Source: Providencia rettgeri (GTDB lineage: Bacteria; Pseudomonadota; Gammaproteobacteria; Enterobacterales; Enterobacteriaceae). From it: a DNA stretch of 64,000 nt. The DNA is taken from NCBI RefSeq assembly GCF_041075285.1, contig NZ_CP163512.1, positions 620,001 to 684,000 on the forward strand, written 5' to 3'. Under the pieces are notes generated by a model, which saw only the letters and a program-made list of their open reading frames with translations, had not been told where the DNA came from and searched no databases. Both the position numbers and the translations under genes were made by a program. Positions 43,021 through 52,803 of this stretch are shown here, piece by piece (the stretch's first letter is position 1; each line of letters opens with the position of its first letter).

Positions 43021-44181
43021 ATGTTTGAACCAATGGAGCTGACTAACGATGCGGTGATTAAAGTCATCGGCGTTGGTGGCGGCGGCGGTAATGCCGTTGA
43101 ACACATGGTGCGTGAACGTATTGAAGGCGTTGAATTTTTCGCCGTTAACACTGACGCACAGGCACTGCGTAAAACCGCAGTCGGACAAACTATCCAGATC
43201 GGTACAGGTATTACAAAAGGTCTGGGTGCGGGTGCAAATCCGGAAGTCGGCCGTAATGCCGCAGAAGAAGATCGTGAAGCGCTACGTAATGCTTTAGATG
43301 GCGCGGACATGGTCTTTATCGCAGCAGGTATGGGCGGTGGTACAGGCACAGGTGCAGCGCCAGTCGTTGCCGAAGTGGCTAAAGAATTGGGTATTCTGAC
43401 TGTTGCTGTTGTGACTAAGCCTTTTAATTTTGAAGGCAAAAAGCGCATGGCATTTGCAGAAGCGGGCATCACTGAGTTATCAAAACATGTTGACTCACTG
43501 ATCACCATCCCAAATGACAAATTATTAAAAGTTCTTGGTCGTGGTATCTCATTACTGGATGCTTTTGGTGCGGCAAACGACGTACTAAAAGGCGCTGTAC
43601 AAGGTATTGCAGAACTGATTACTCGCCCAGGTTTAATGAACGTGGACTTTGCTGACGTACGCACTGTTATGTCAGAAATGGGCTACGCAATGATGGGTTC
43701 TGGTGTGGCACGCGGTGAAGATAGAGCCGAAGAAGCTGCTGAAATGGCAATTTCTAGCCCATTACTGGAAGATATCGACCTGTCAGGCGCTCGTGGTGTG
43801 TTAGTCAACATCACTGCTGGTTTCGACCTGCGTTTGGATGAGTTTGAAACGGTAGGTAACACTATTCGTGCATTCGCATCTGATAATGCGACTGTGGTAA
43901 TTGGTACTTCTCTCGACCCAGAAATGCATGAAGAGCTGCGTGTGACTGTAGTTGCAACGGGTATTGGTATGGACAAACGTCCTGAAATTACTTTAGTTAG
44001 CAACAAAATGTCACAGCAAGCGTCAATGGAACAGCGCTATCAGCAAATGCAAAATAGCATGTCTTCATTAACCGAAGAGAAACCAGCAGCGGCTAAAGCG
44101 GTCAATGACCAAAATACGCAAACAAATAAAGAACCTGATTATCTTGATATTCCAGCGTTCTTGCGTAAACAGGCCGATTAA
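43021..44181 (+). CDS. ftsZ: Cell division GTPase FtsZ
   Basis: FtsZ polymerises into the division ring. The 386-residue protein has the tubulin signature GGGTGTG at 105-111, the catalytic T7-loop [11 protein letters not shown] near 207, a variable linker, and the conserved C-terminal tail [14 protein letters not shown] that binds FtsA and ZipA. The ribosome site GGAGAGAC is strong. A new promoter for lpxC follows it. Confidence 0.98.
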   Translation: MFEPMELTNDAVIKVIGVGGGGGNAVEHMVRERIEGVEFFAVNTDAQALRKTAVGQTIQIGTGITKGLGAGANPEVGRNAAEEDREALRNALDGADMVFIAAGMGGGTGTGAAPVVAEVAKELGILTVAVVTKPFNFEGKKRMAFAEAGITELSKHVDSLITIPNDKLLKVLGRGISLLDAFGAANDVLKGAVQGIAELITRPGLMNVDFADVRTVMSEMGYAMMGSGVARGEDRAEEAAEMAISSPLLEDIDLSGARGVLVNITAGFDLRLDEFETVGNTIRAFASDNATVVIGTSLDPEMHEELRVTVVATGIGMDKRPEITLVSNKMSQQASMEQRYQQMQNSMSSLTEEKPAAAKAVNDQNTQTNKEPDYLDIPAFLRKQAD

Positions 44182-44192
44182 TTTTATTTATA

Positions 44193-44220
44193 TTGGATTC
44201 TCCGCTTTTTGTGCTAAAAT
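44193..44220 (+). promoter_or_regulatory. Probable lpxC promoter
   Basis: TTGGAT (44193-44198) and TAAAAT (44215-44220) with 16 bases between them lie in the ftsZ-lpxC gap, where lpxC has its own promoter in E. coli. Confidence 0.65.
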
Positions 44221-44222
44221 TT

Positions 44223-44254
44223 CCTACTGATTATCTTGTATGATGATCAGTAGG
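44223..44254 (+). other. Hairpin in the lpxC leader
   Basis: CCTACTGAT (44223-44231) pairs perfectly with ATCAGTAGG (44246-44254). It lies between the promoter and lpxC and lacks a T-run, so it is a leader structure, not a terminator. Confidence 0.6.
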
Positions 44255-44277
44255 ACTTATAACATTGCGAGAAATAA

Positions 44278-45198
<921 letters not shown>

Positions 45199-45208
45199 TT
45201 ATAATGCG

Positions 45209-45230
45209 GCTAACCTAAATCAGGGTTAGC
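45209..45230. terminator. Hairpin between convergent lpxC and dciA
   Basis: GCTAACC (45209-45215) pairs with GGTTAGC (45224-45230), overlapping the dciA stop codon. T-runs are weak on both sides, so it may act as a modest bidirectional terminator. Confidence 0.55.
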
Positions 45231-45747
45231 GCTTTCTGTTGGTTGCACTAGTACTCTCTCCGGCTAGTGCAGCCAGCCGCTCAAACCTTTCTCTTAATCC
45301 TTTCGGGCTATTCTCTGCTAATTTCAATAGTGCTTGCGCTGTTTGTGCGCTTATCTGTCTTTCGTTTGTTTTTTGTACTGACGTGACTGTTCGGTTAGTT
45401 AGTGAACTATTTTGCTTTGGTTTTCGCATTAAATCGGGATTGATTCTGATGTCGATAGACGATAATGATGGTAGAATAGTCGTTCTTAATGCAGAAAGCA
45501 GATTCGATTTTTCATAATTAAGACGGGTCATCCAACTGGCATTTGCCACTTCAATGACCATAATATTATTACGATAGTTTGCAACACGGCACATTGGTTT
45601 AATTTCAGTCGGTAGTAAGCCCTTAACAGCGCGGTTCAGCTTGATAATCGCTTTTGCATTTCGCTGAATGGTTTGTAAAGTATTTGATGAGTTTGCCAAT
45701 GATCCCTCAAGAACATCGAAAAGTGCTTGTGGATGACTATCTCTCAT
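45226..45747 (-). CDS. DciA-like DUF721 protein
   Basis: A 173-residue protein with the DUF721/DciA pattern: an N-terminal domain including LNRAVKGLLPTEIKPMCRVANYRNNIMVIEVANASWMTRL (about residues 38-77) and NLLSALR, followed by a low-complexity polar tail. DciA loads or assists the replicative helicase in most bacteria, whereas E. coli uses DnaC. Enterobacterial copies of this gene sit between lpxC and secM, as here, and their role is unsettled. It is transcribed toward lpxC and diverges from secM. Confidence 0.75.
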   Translation of the reverse strand: MRDSHPQALFDVLEGSLANSSNTLQTIQRNAKAIIKLNRAVKGLLPTEIKPMCRVANYRNNIMVIEVANASWMTRLNYEKSNLLSALRTTILPSLSSIDIRINPDLMRKPKQNSSLTNRTVTSVQKTNERQISAQTAQALLKLAENSPKGLRERFERLAALAGESTSATNRKR

Positions 45748-45824
45748 TTGTGGCTCCGGCTAACAAAGATGAAAACGAATGTGCAGATAATAATATTGTC
45801 ACTAATTCATTATATAAGAGTTTA

Positions 45825-46355
45825 ATGGGCATTTTAAATTTTTGGCGACAACTTGGTAGAAAATACTTTTGGTCTCACCTGTTATTAGGTGTAGTTGCCA
45901 CGGGTGTCGGCTTACCTACAATTTTAAATGCGCTTTCTGAATCTCAACTTACGCAAGTCAATTCGTCACCCGCGAATCGCCAAAACCAAGCGATTAATGC
46001 ATTTGATAACTTATTTGCGCAGCAGAATTCTCAACGTTCTTCTTCCTCTTCATCATACTCGGTTAATTATTGGCAGCAACATGCGGTGCGTAATGTTATT
46101 CGCCAACTCACATTTGCTTTTTCTGCAAATGAGGACGATGACGTAAGTAGTGCAAAAGAAGAAGCTGAACAGCTTATTGCACCACAATTGATGTTGGATA
46201 CGCTATATGCCATGTTGGCACAGCGTTCACTTCAGACACACGAAAGCACGGTGCTACTCACCAGTCATTATATTTATCCTCACTTTATTACCTATCAGCC
46301 TGCGATTTGGGTTGCACAGGTCCATGGCATTCGTGCAGGTCCGTTAACTGCTTAA
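45825..46355 (+). CDS. secM: Secretion monitor SecM
   Basis: SecM is an exported regulatory peptide whose nascent chain stalls the ribosome until pulled by SecA, thereby raising secA translation. The 176-residue protein has a signal sequence (MGILNFWRQLGRKYFWSHLL region, about 1-35) and ends with the arrest motif: Trp162, then GIRAGP at 168-173, three residues before the stop. Compared with E. coli, Tyr replaces the Phe and Val the Ile of the motif. I use the ATG at 45825 (AAGAG ribosome site); the longer frame from 45654 overlaps dciA and is not conserved. Confidence 0.9.
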   Translation: MGILNFWRQLGRKYFWSHLLLGVVATGVGLPTILNALSESQLTQVNSSPANRQNQAINAFDNLFAQQNSQRSSSSSSYSVNYWQQHAVRNVIRQLTFAFSANEDDDVSSAKEEAEQLIAPQLMLDTLYAMLAQRSLQTHESTVLLTSHYIYPHFITYQPAIWVAQVHGIRAGPLTA

Positions 46356-46445
46356 TCTCTTATCCGATTTATCAACAAATGTTGGCAAATCCACATCTTG
46401 AAATTTTTACAATAGTAAAATAACTTATTGATTTAATGAGATTAA
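46352..46445 (+). promoter_or_regulatory. secM-secA translation-control helix
   Basis: TTAATCTC (46352-46359), spanning the secM stop codon, is exactly complementary to GAGATTAA (46438-46445), which contains the secA ribosome-binding site eight bases before its ATG. In E. coli a comparable helix hides the secA site until a ribosome stalled on SecM opens it. The GGT-CCG arrest point (46338-46343) is close enough for a stalled ribosome to cover the left arm. Confidence 0.65.
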
Positions 46446-46449
46446 ATGT

Positions 46450-49161
46450 ATGTTAACTAAAATTTTGACCAAAGTATTTGGTAGTCGTAATGATCGTACT
46501 TTACGTAGACTGCGTAAAGAAGTGGAAAAAATTAATCGCTTAGAACCAGATTTTGAAAAATTGTCGGACGACGAGTTAAAAGCAAAAACCACCGAATTTC
46601 GTGAGCGCTTAGCAAAAGGTGAAAGCTTAGAAAGTATTATTCCTGAAGCATTTGCAACCGTACGTGAGGCCAGCCGCCGCGTTTTCGGTATGCGTCACTT
46701 TGATGTGCAGCTCATTGGTGGGATGGTACTGAATGAACGTTGCATTGCAGAGATGCGTACTGGTGAAGGTAAAACATTAACAGCAACATTACCTGCATAT
46801 ATCAATGCGTTAAGTGGTAAAGGCGTTCATGTTGTCACTGTGAACGACTACTTAGCAAAACGCGATGCGGAAAATAACCGTCCATTATTTGAATTCTTAG
46901 GTTTAACGGTAGGGATCAATTTACCGGGTATGGCTCCACCTGCTAAACGCGAAGCTTATGCCGCAGACATTACTTATGGTACCAACAACGAATTTGGCTT
47001 TGACTACTTACGTGACAACATGGCGTTCAGCCCAGAAGAACGCGTACAACGTAAACTTCACTATGCATTAGTGGATGAAGTCGACTCAATCCTAATCGAT
47101 GAAGCACGTACCCCGCTGATCATTTCAGGCCCAGCAGAAGATAGCTCAGAACTTTATCAAAAAGTGGATAAGCTAATTCCGCACCTGAAACGCCAAGAAA
47201 AAGAAGACTCTGATACTTTCCAAGGGGAAGGGCACTTCTCTGTCGATGAGAAATCACGTCAAGTTACCATTACGGAACGTGGTCTGGTATTAATTGAAGA
47301 GCTTCTGGCGAAAGAAGGTTTAATGGATGAAGGTGAGTCCTTATATTCTCCATCAAACATTATGTTAATGCACCATGTGATGGCAGGTTTACGCGCACAT
47401 GCACTGTTCACCTTAGATGTAGATTATATCGTTAAAGATGGCCAAATCGTTATCGTTGACGAACACACGGGTCGTACAATGGAAGGCCGTCGTTGGTCAG
47501 ATGGCTTACACCAAGCAGTAGAAGCGAAAGAAGGCGTTGAAATTCAAAATGAAAACCAAACCTTAGCTTCAATTACATTCCAGAACTATTTCCGCTTATA
47601 CGAAAAACTGGCGGGTATGACAGGTACAGCGGATACAGAAGCATTTGAATTTAGCTCAATTTATAAGTTAGATACGATTGTTATCCCAACGAACCGCCCA
47701 ATGATACGTAAAGATTTACCTGACCTCGTATATATGAATGAAGCAGATAAATTTGCAGCTATTATTGAAGATATCCGTGAAAGAACCTCGAATGGTCAGC
47801 CAGTGCTGGTTGGTACAATTTCAATTGAGAAGTCAGAGCTGATTTCTAATGCACTGAAGAAAGCCAAAATTAACCATAATGTACTGAATGCGAAATTCCA
47901 CGCAATGGAAGCAGATATTATCGCAAATGCGGGGCTTCCAGGTGCAGTCACTATCGCAACCAACATGGCGGGTCGTGGTACCGATATCATGTTAGGGGGA
48001 AGCTGGCAGACAGAAGTGGCTGCGTTAGAAAATCCTACACAAGAACAAATTGATGAAATCAAAGCAAATTGGAAAGAACGCCATGATGCTGTTTTAGCAT
48101 CAGGTGGTTTGCATATCATTGGTACAGAGCGCCATGAATCACGCCGTATTGATAACCAGTTACGTGGTCGTGCAGGGCGTCAAGGGGATGCAGGTTCGTC
48201 TCGTTTCTACCTATCAATGGAAGATGCGTTGATGCGCATTTTTGCCTCTGACCGTGTTACAGGCATGATGAAAAAACTGGGTATGAAACCAGGCGAAGCG
48301 ATTGAACATCCATGGGTGACTAAAGCCATTGCTAATGCACAGCGTAAAGTGGAAAGCCGTAACTTTGATATTCGTAAACAGCTACTTGAATATGATGATG
48401 TTGCTAGTGATCAGCGCCGTGCTATTTATACTCAACGCAATGAACTGCTCGACGGTGGCGATATTAAAGAAACCGTTGATAGCATTCGCGAGGATGTGTT
48501 TACCAGTACAATGGATGCTTATATTCCGCCTCAATCATTAGAGGAAATGTGGGATATAGAAGGCTTACATCAGCGTTTAGTGAATGATTTTGACCTTGAT
48601 CTACCAATGAAAGAGTGGCTAGATAAAGAACCTGAATTGCATGAAGAGACGTTACGTGAGCGTGTCTTGCAAAAGGCTGTTGAAATCTATGCGCGCAAAG
48701 AGGAAATTGTTGGCGCAGAAGCGATGCGTAACTTTGAAAAAGGTGTTATGTTGCAAACATTAGACACCTTATGGAAAGAGCATTTGGCCTCAATGGATTA
48801 TTTACGTCAGGGTATTCACTTGCGTGGCTATGCGCAAAAAGATCCAAAACAAGAATACAAACGCGAATCCTTCAGTATGTTTGCCAATATGCTTGAAGCC
48901 TTGAAATATGAAGTGATCAGTACCTTATCTAAGGTTCAAGTTCGCTTGCCAGAGGAAGTTGAAGCATTAGAGCAGCAGCGTCGTGAAGAAGCGGAACGTT
49001 TAGCGAAGAGACAACAACTGAGCCACGAAGCGGCCGCAGAGTCTTTAATGACTAAAACCGAAGCTAAAATAGCAACAGAAGGTCATAAAATTGGTCGTAA
49101 TGAGCCATGCCCTTGTGGTTCAGGCAAAAAATATAAACAATGCCATGGTCGTTTAAACTGA
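46450..49161 (+). CDS. secA: Preprotein translocase ATPase SecA
   Basis: SecA drives protein export through SecYEG. The 903-residue protein has the Walker A motif MRTGEGKT at 102-109, the DEAD-type [16 protein letters not shown] near 209, the preprotein-crosslinking and helical domains, the second motor domain with [17 protein letters not shown], and a C-terminal zinc-binding tail [14 protein letters not shown] that contacts SecB and phospholipid. Translation is expected to respond to SecM through the helix described above. mutT follows after an unusually structured gap. Confidence 0.98.
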   Translation: MLTKILTKVFGSRNDRTLRRLRKEVEKINRLEPDFEKLSDDELKAKTTEFRERLAKGESLESIIPEAFATVREASRRVFGMRHFDVQLIGGMVLNERCIAEMRTGEGKTLTATLPAYINALSGKGVHVVTVNDYLAKRDAENNRPLFEFLGLTVGINLPGMAPPAKREAYAADITYGTNNEFGFDYLRDNMAFSPEERVQRKLHYALVDEVDSILIDEARTPLIISGPAEDSSELYQKVDKLIPHLKRQEKEDSDTFQGEGHFSVDEKSRQVTITERGLVLIEELLAKEGLMDEGESLYSPSNIMLMHHVMAGLRAHALFTLDVDYIVKDGQIVIVDEHTGRTMEGRRWSDGLHQAVEAKEGVEIQNENQTLASITFQNYFRLYEKLAGMTGTADTEAFEFSSIYKLDTIVIPTNRPMIRKDLPDLVYMNEADKFAAIIEDIRERTSNGQPVLVGTISIEKSELISNALKKAKINHNVLNAKFHAMEADIIANAGLPGAVTIATNMAGRGTDIMLGGSWQTEVAALENPTQEQIDEIKANWKERHDAVLASGGLHIIGTERHESRRIDNQLRGRAGRQGDAGSSRFYLSMEDALMRIFASDRVTGMMKKLGMKPGEAIEHPWVTKAIANAQRKVESRNFDIRKQLLEYDDVASDQRRAIYTQRNELLDGGDIKETVDSIREDVFTSTMDAYIPPQSLEEMWDIEGLHQRLVNDFDLDLPMKEWLDKEPELHEETLRERVLQKAVEIYARKEEIVGAEAMRNFEKGVMLQTLDTLWKEHLASMDYLRQGIHLRGYAQKDPKQEYKRESFSMFANMLEALKYEVISTLSKVQVRLPEEVEALEQQRREEAERLAKRQQLSHEAAAESLMTKTEAKIATEGHKIGRNEPCPCGSGKKYKQCHGRLN

Positions 49162-49193
49162 CAGCACATAATTTAATTGATAACTCTATAATA

Positions 49194-49373
49194 GGCGGGG
49201 TAACCCGCCTGAGGTTGTTGACAAAGTGGGATAAAAGCGTGGTTTTTCCCACTTTGTGTTATCAGGCGAAAATCAATATATTGATTTTCCTTGTTTATTT
49301 TCAAAACCTATCCAACCTGCTGCCAAACATGTTATGTTTGTCAGCAGTCTGAAGCGGGGTAACCCGCCTTTTT
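49194..49373 (+). other. Array of four or more hairpins between secA and mutT
   Basis: Read in order: GGCGGG/CCCGCC (49194-49209), an 11-bp stem ACAAAGTGGGA/TCCCACTTTGT (49221-49231/49247-49257), a 22-base perfect palindrome (49268-49289), CTGCTG…CAGCAG enclosing AAACAT/ATGTTT (49317-49347), and GCGGG/CCCGC ending in five T (49354-49373). The sequence GCGGGGTAACCCGCC occurs twice, at 49195-49209 and 49354-49368, bracketing the array. The last hairpin looks like the secA terminator; the rest is unexplained. Confidence 0.7.
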
Positions 49374-49385
49374 AACGAAAAAATT

Positions 49386-49778
49386 ATGGAAAAAAAACAT
49401 CTGCATATTGCTGCTGGAATTATTCGTAATTCACAGCAACATATTTTTATTACTAAACGTCCTAAAGGTACCCATATGGCGGGCTTTTGGGAATTTCCAG
49501 GCGGAAAATTAGAACAAGGTGAGTTACCTGAAGCCGCTTTAATCCGTGAACTTGAGGAAGAAGTGGGGATTATCGTTACTGAGTACCAGCGTTTTCACCG
49601 CGAAGATCATGAGTTTGAAGATAGAATTATTACACTCTATTTCTTTATTGTTTCTGCTTGGGATAATGAACCGTATGGGAAAGAAGGGCAGGATTCACGT
49701 TGGGTAGAACAAAAAACATTAGTTGCGGATGAATTCCCACCGGCAAATCGCATTATTGTTGATATGCTTACGCAATAA
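49386..49778 (+). CDS. mutT: 8-oxo-dGTP diphosphatase MutT
   Basis: MutT hydrolyses 8-oxo-dGTP to prevent A:T to C:G transversions. The 130-residue protein contains a complete Nudix box at residues 39-61, G-x5-E-x7-R-E-x2-E-E-x-G, with the catalytic RELEEE. It follows secA as in E. coli and converges on yacG. Confidence 0.96.
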   Translation: MEKKHLHIAAGIIRNSQQHIFITKRPKGTHMAGFWEFPGGKLEQGELPEAALIRELEEEVGIIVTEYQRFHREDHEFEDRIITLYFFIVSAWDNEPYGKEGQDSRWVEQKTLVADEFPPANRIIVDMLTQ

Positions 49779-49802
49779 TAGATGAACTAGTCATTGCTTA
49801 AA

Positions 49803-49853
49803 ATAAAGTGGAAAATATAAATATGGTTTTTATTTAACTATTTTCCACTTTAT
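49803..49853. terminator. Probable bidirectional terminator between mutT and yacG
   Basis: A perfect 15-bp inverted repeat (ATAAAGTGGAAAATA at 49803-49817, TATTTTCCACTTTAT at 49839-49853) with a 21-base AT-rich loop lies between the convergent mutT and yacG genes. It lacks a clear T-run but its position suggests termination in both directions. Confidence 0.6.
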
Positions 49854-49864
49854 AAAACGTAACG

Positions 49865-50062
49865 TTAGTTATCGGGCTGCTCACTCCAATCATCACTTTC
49901 AGAGATATCACTCTGGCTAGCAATGCGTTTTTCTTCATTTGCCCATTCACCAAGATCGATTAATTGGCAGCGTTTACTGCAAAAAGGCCTAAAAGGGCTG
50001 CTTTCATCCCAGATAACCGTTTTTTGACATGTTGGGCAATTAACTTCAATGATTTCACTCAT
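49865..50062 (-). CDS. yacG: DNA gyrase inhibitor YacG
   Basis: A 65-residue zinc protein that inhibits gyrase in E. coli. The zinc ligands are Cys9, Cys12, Cys28 and Cys32 (CPTC, FCSKRC), followed by [11 protein letters not shown] and an acidic tail ending [10 protein letters not shown]. It follows zapD by 15 bases in the coaE-zapD-yacG operon, which is the E. coli arrangement. Confidence 0.95.
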   Translation of the reverse strand: MSEIIEVNCPTCQKTVIWDESSPFRPFCSKRCQLIDLGEWANEEKRIASQSDISESDDWSEQPDN

Positions 50063-50077
50063 AAGACATTTCTCTAT

Positions 50078-50836
50078 TTAACAGCAAGACAATTCAAAAC
50101 GGATTATTTCAGGGAGTATACCATTCTCGCTATCTATATGTAGAAAACGTAGAGCAAAGCGTGTTTTGTGACCCGAAATTTGTGGATAAATAAAGTGGTC
50201 GGCTGATAATTTGATACGTAAAAGTTCTTTACCTTCAACGCTGTCTTGGTAAAAACCATTATAAGATTCTTTAATTTCAAATTTCCCCGATTGGCGAATT
50301 AAAGATAGCACTGTTTTTAAAGCATCATTAAGTGGGTCGAGGCTTTGTAGCCAACCAGAAATAGCTTTGTCACGCTCGATTTGCGGTAAATGCAACCATA
50401 ATTGTAATGTGGGCAAGTCAAAACTGCAGCAACCGCCAGGTATGCTTAACCGTTGGCGAACCATACTGATAATTTTGTCAGTTCGTAGATGATGACCAAA
50501 TCGAGGTGCGGACATTAAACGAGATATTTTGTTGGATAAATCAGTTAATAGCGAATTAATCAATTGACTGTCTGCATTTGGATCACCCGCCCAATTAGCT
50601 AAACGAGTACGCTGTTTTTCAAGCTCTTTGATCAGATCTGAGCGAACCTCCCCCCTATCAAGAATTTCAATCAGTTCGGAGACTGAACGGAAAAAAGCAA
50701 TACCTGAGGAATAGGAGGTTATATTGCTAAGTTCATAAATTTGAGACAAAAGAGTTTCAAGGCGCAACCAAGAACGGATTTTTTCGTTCATTGGATATTC
50801 ATAAGTGATAAAATTTGTCGCTGTGAGTTCGCCCAT
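50078..50836 (-). CDS. zapD: Z-ring associated protein ZapD
   Basis: ZapD bundles FtsZ filaments at the division site. The 252-residue protein matches E. coli ZapD (247) over its length, for example in NEKIRSWLRLETLL, RSVSELIEILDRGEVR, and the signature VRQRLSIPGGCCSFDLPTLQLWLHLPQ in the second half. It starts eight bases after the coaE stop, so the two are probably cotranscribed. Confidence 0.95.
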   Translation of the reverse strand: MGELTATNFITYEYPMNEKIRSWLRLETLLSQIYELSNITSYSSGIAFFRSVSELIEILDRGEVRSDLIKELEKQRTRLANWAGDPNADSQLINSLLTDLSNKISRLMSAPRFGHHLRTDKIISMVRQRLSIPGGCCSFDLPTLQLWLHLPQIERDKAISGWLQSLDPLNDALKTVLSLIRQSGKFEIKESYNGFYQDSVEGKELLRIKLSADHFIYPQISGHKTRFALRFLHIDSENGILPEIIRFELSCC

Positions 50837-50844
50837 TTTAATTC

Positions 50845-51450
50845 CTATGTTTTTATTTTTGCTAATGTCAAATATTGCTTGTGAAGATTGGCTACCTTGT
50901 CTTGAATGTCGGTGTCTTTAGTATAATTTGTAATAATATCATCTGCATAAGATAATCGTTTTTCACGACTAGCTTGTGCTTCTAATATATTCCTAATTTG
51001 TTCAAGGCTTATATTATCTCTTTTTATTGTGCGTTGAATTTGTTCTTCAGGAGTAACATCAACGACTAACACTCGATTTGCTAAATGAGAATTATTATTT
51101 TCAATTAGCAAAGGAACAACCCATAAGACATAAGGATAATTGGCTTGGTTAAGTTGTTTTTGTGTCTCTTGCTGAATTAGCGGGTGAAGGAGTGCGTTTA
51201 GCCATTTTTTTTCATCAGGATTTGAAAAAATAATTTCTCTTAGCAGGCCTCTATTCAGCGTGCCATCTAAGGAAATGATTTTGTTGCCAAAGTGCGACCT
51301 GATAGCTTCTAAAGCAGGGGTGTTCGGCTCTACGACCTGACGAGATATTACGTCAGCATCAACAAGAGGGACGCCCAATTTAGCAAATTCATTTGCAATG
51401 GTTGTTTTCCCGCTACCGATCCCACCTGTTAAAGCAACTATATAAGGCAT
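50845..51450 (-). CDS. coaE: Dephospho-CoA kinase
   Basis: CoaE phosphorylates dephospho-CoA in the last step of coenzyme A synthesis. The 201-residue protein begins [17 protein letters not shown], giving the P-loop GGIGSGKT at residues 9-16, with [13 protein letters not shown] and [14 protein letters not shown] as family blocks. I prefer the ATG at 51450 by homology; an ATG at 51462 is also possible, since the AGGTG site lies close to it. guaC, next to coaE in E. coli, is absent. Confidence 0.93.
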   Translation of the reverse strand: MPYIVALTGGIGSGKTTIANEFAKLGVPLVDADVISRQVVEPNTPALEAIRSHFGNKIISLDGTLNRGLLREIIFSNPDEKKWLNALLHPLIQQETQKQLNQANYPYVLWVVPLLIENNNSHLANRVLVVDVTPEEQIQRTIKRDNISLEQIRNILEAQASREKRLSYADDIITNYTKDTDIQDKVANLHKQYLTLAKIKT

Positions 51451-51614
51451 AAATTTAATCATTCACCTACAGTAAATAAAAATAGATTACACTGAAATTA
51501 CCCTTTTGTCTTCATTCAAATTAATATTAGTGAATGTAGTTAAAAATACTTATATGACATGATCCTATACGGTTAGACTATGTTAATAATACAAAATAGA
51601 TATTGCTAAAAAAC

Positions 51615-52802
51615 TTATAATCCAGTGACTACATTACCTAAGTTAAATATTGGTAAGTACATGGCAAGCATAATTATTCCAATAACTAACGAAATAAAAA
51701 TAAGAAGTATAGGCTCTAAGTTTTTCAACTTTTTTTCCATATAGAGCATATATTGCTCAGTATAATAATTAAATAGGTAGTTTGTAAAATACTGAAGTTG
51801 GCCAGATTCTTCAGCAATATAGATTAACTGTATAGATAAACTTGGAAATAAAATCGTCTTTTTCATTGAATTTGATAGGGAATTACCCTTAAGAACAGAA
51901 GATAAAATTATTTCACACTCTTTTTTATATTGTTCATTGTTGATTGTCTTAATAGTACAGTTTAAACAGTCGCTTAATGGTAGACCAACTTTATAAGTAG
52001 ATGATACTGTTAGAAAATATATGCTTAGACTATGAAGTTTGATCAGGTCTTTTAATATTGGTATTTTTAAAAAAACGCTATGCAGGTTTGCGTGGTGATG
52101 TTTTTTTATTCGTAATATCAGTAAATAGAGAAAGAAAATTGCCAATAAAAAATACAGAGATTGTGTCGTTACTATATCGGAGATATCGATTATGCTTTGA
52201 GTTATTAGAGGGAGTTCTTGTTGGAAATTGTCATAGATACTTTTAAATTGCGGAATAATATATACAAACATAATACAGAGTAAAATGCCAGAAAATAGGC
52301 AGAGAGTGAATGGGTAACGTATTGCTTTTTTAAGTAGCAACGCTATTTTTTCATTATGTTCTAACATAAAACTAATAGTATTAAAGTTTTCATCATACTT
52401 ACCCGTTTTTTCTGCAACGATGACAAGGCTAATGATAGTGTTGCTAAATATCTGAGGGTGTTTTTTTAAAAAATCTGAAAAAAGATCACCTTTTTCAATA
52501 TGTTGTATTAGGTTTTTAATAAAGATATTCCAAAATGGAAGGTGGCAATTGTCAGATAATATTCTTAAGCTTTGTACGAGTGTTATCCCTGATGATGTTA
52601 AGGCGCCTAATTGTTGAAAAAAATGTATTCGGTAGTTAATATTAGTACGGTCTAAATAAAAAAACGATTTCAAATTAATTCTTAGTGGAACTAAGTTATT
52701 CTCAGTAATAATAATAAAGGCATTTTTTTTACTTTTTGCTAATAAGGTATCTTTAATTATTTGGTTATTAGTATTCAGAGCAACATATGAATAGATGAAC
52801 AT
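51615..52802 (-). CDS. hofC: Type IV pilus/type II secretion inner-membrane protein HofC
   Basis: HofC is the polytopic GspF/PilC-type membrane platform for the pilin PpdD. The 395-residue protein contains two T2SF domains (about 50-175 and 255-380), each followed by a hydrophobic membrane stretch. I use the ATG at 52802, one base past the hofB stop; the frame from 52865 lies within hofB. Base composition is more AT-rich than surrounding core genes. No assembly partners besides hofB and ppdD lie nearby. Confidence 0.9.
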   Translation of the reverse strand: MFIYSYVALNTNNQIIKDTLLAKSKKNAFIIITENNLVPLRINLKSFFYLDRTNINYRIHFFQQLGALTSSGITLVQSLRILSDNCHLPFWNIFIKNLIQHIEKGDLFSDFLKKHPQIFSNTIISLVIVAEKTGKYDENFNTISFMLEHNEKIALLLKKAIRYPFTLCLFSGILLCIMFVYIIPQFKSIYDNFQQELPLITQSIIDISDIVTTQSLYFLLAIFFLYLLILRIKKHHHANLHSVFLKIPILKDLIKLHSLSIYFLTVSSTYKVGLPLSDCLNCTIKTINNEQYKKECEIILSSVLKGNSLSNSMKKTILFPSLSIQLIYIAEESGQLQYFTNYLFNYYTEQYMLYMEKKLKNLEPILLIFISLVIGIIMLAMYLPIFNLGNVVTGL

Positions 52803-52803
52803 G

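Noticed and set aside
42963..43664. 233-codon minus-strand frame opposite ftsZ
   Set aside because: It is antisense to ftsZ and rich in Ser, Pro and Ala from the opposite codons; not a gene.
45654..45824. Upstream extension of secM
   Set aside because: It overlaps dciA, is not conserved, and the ATG at 45825 gives the family signal sequence with a ribosome site.
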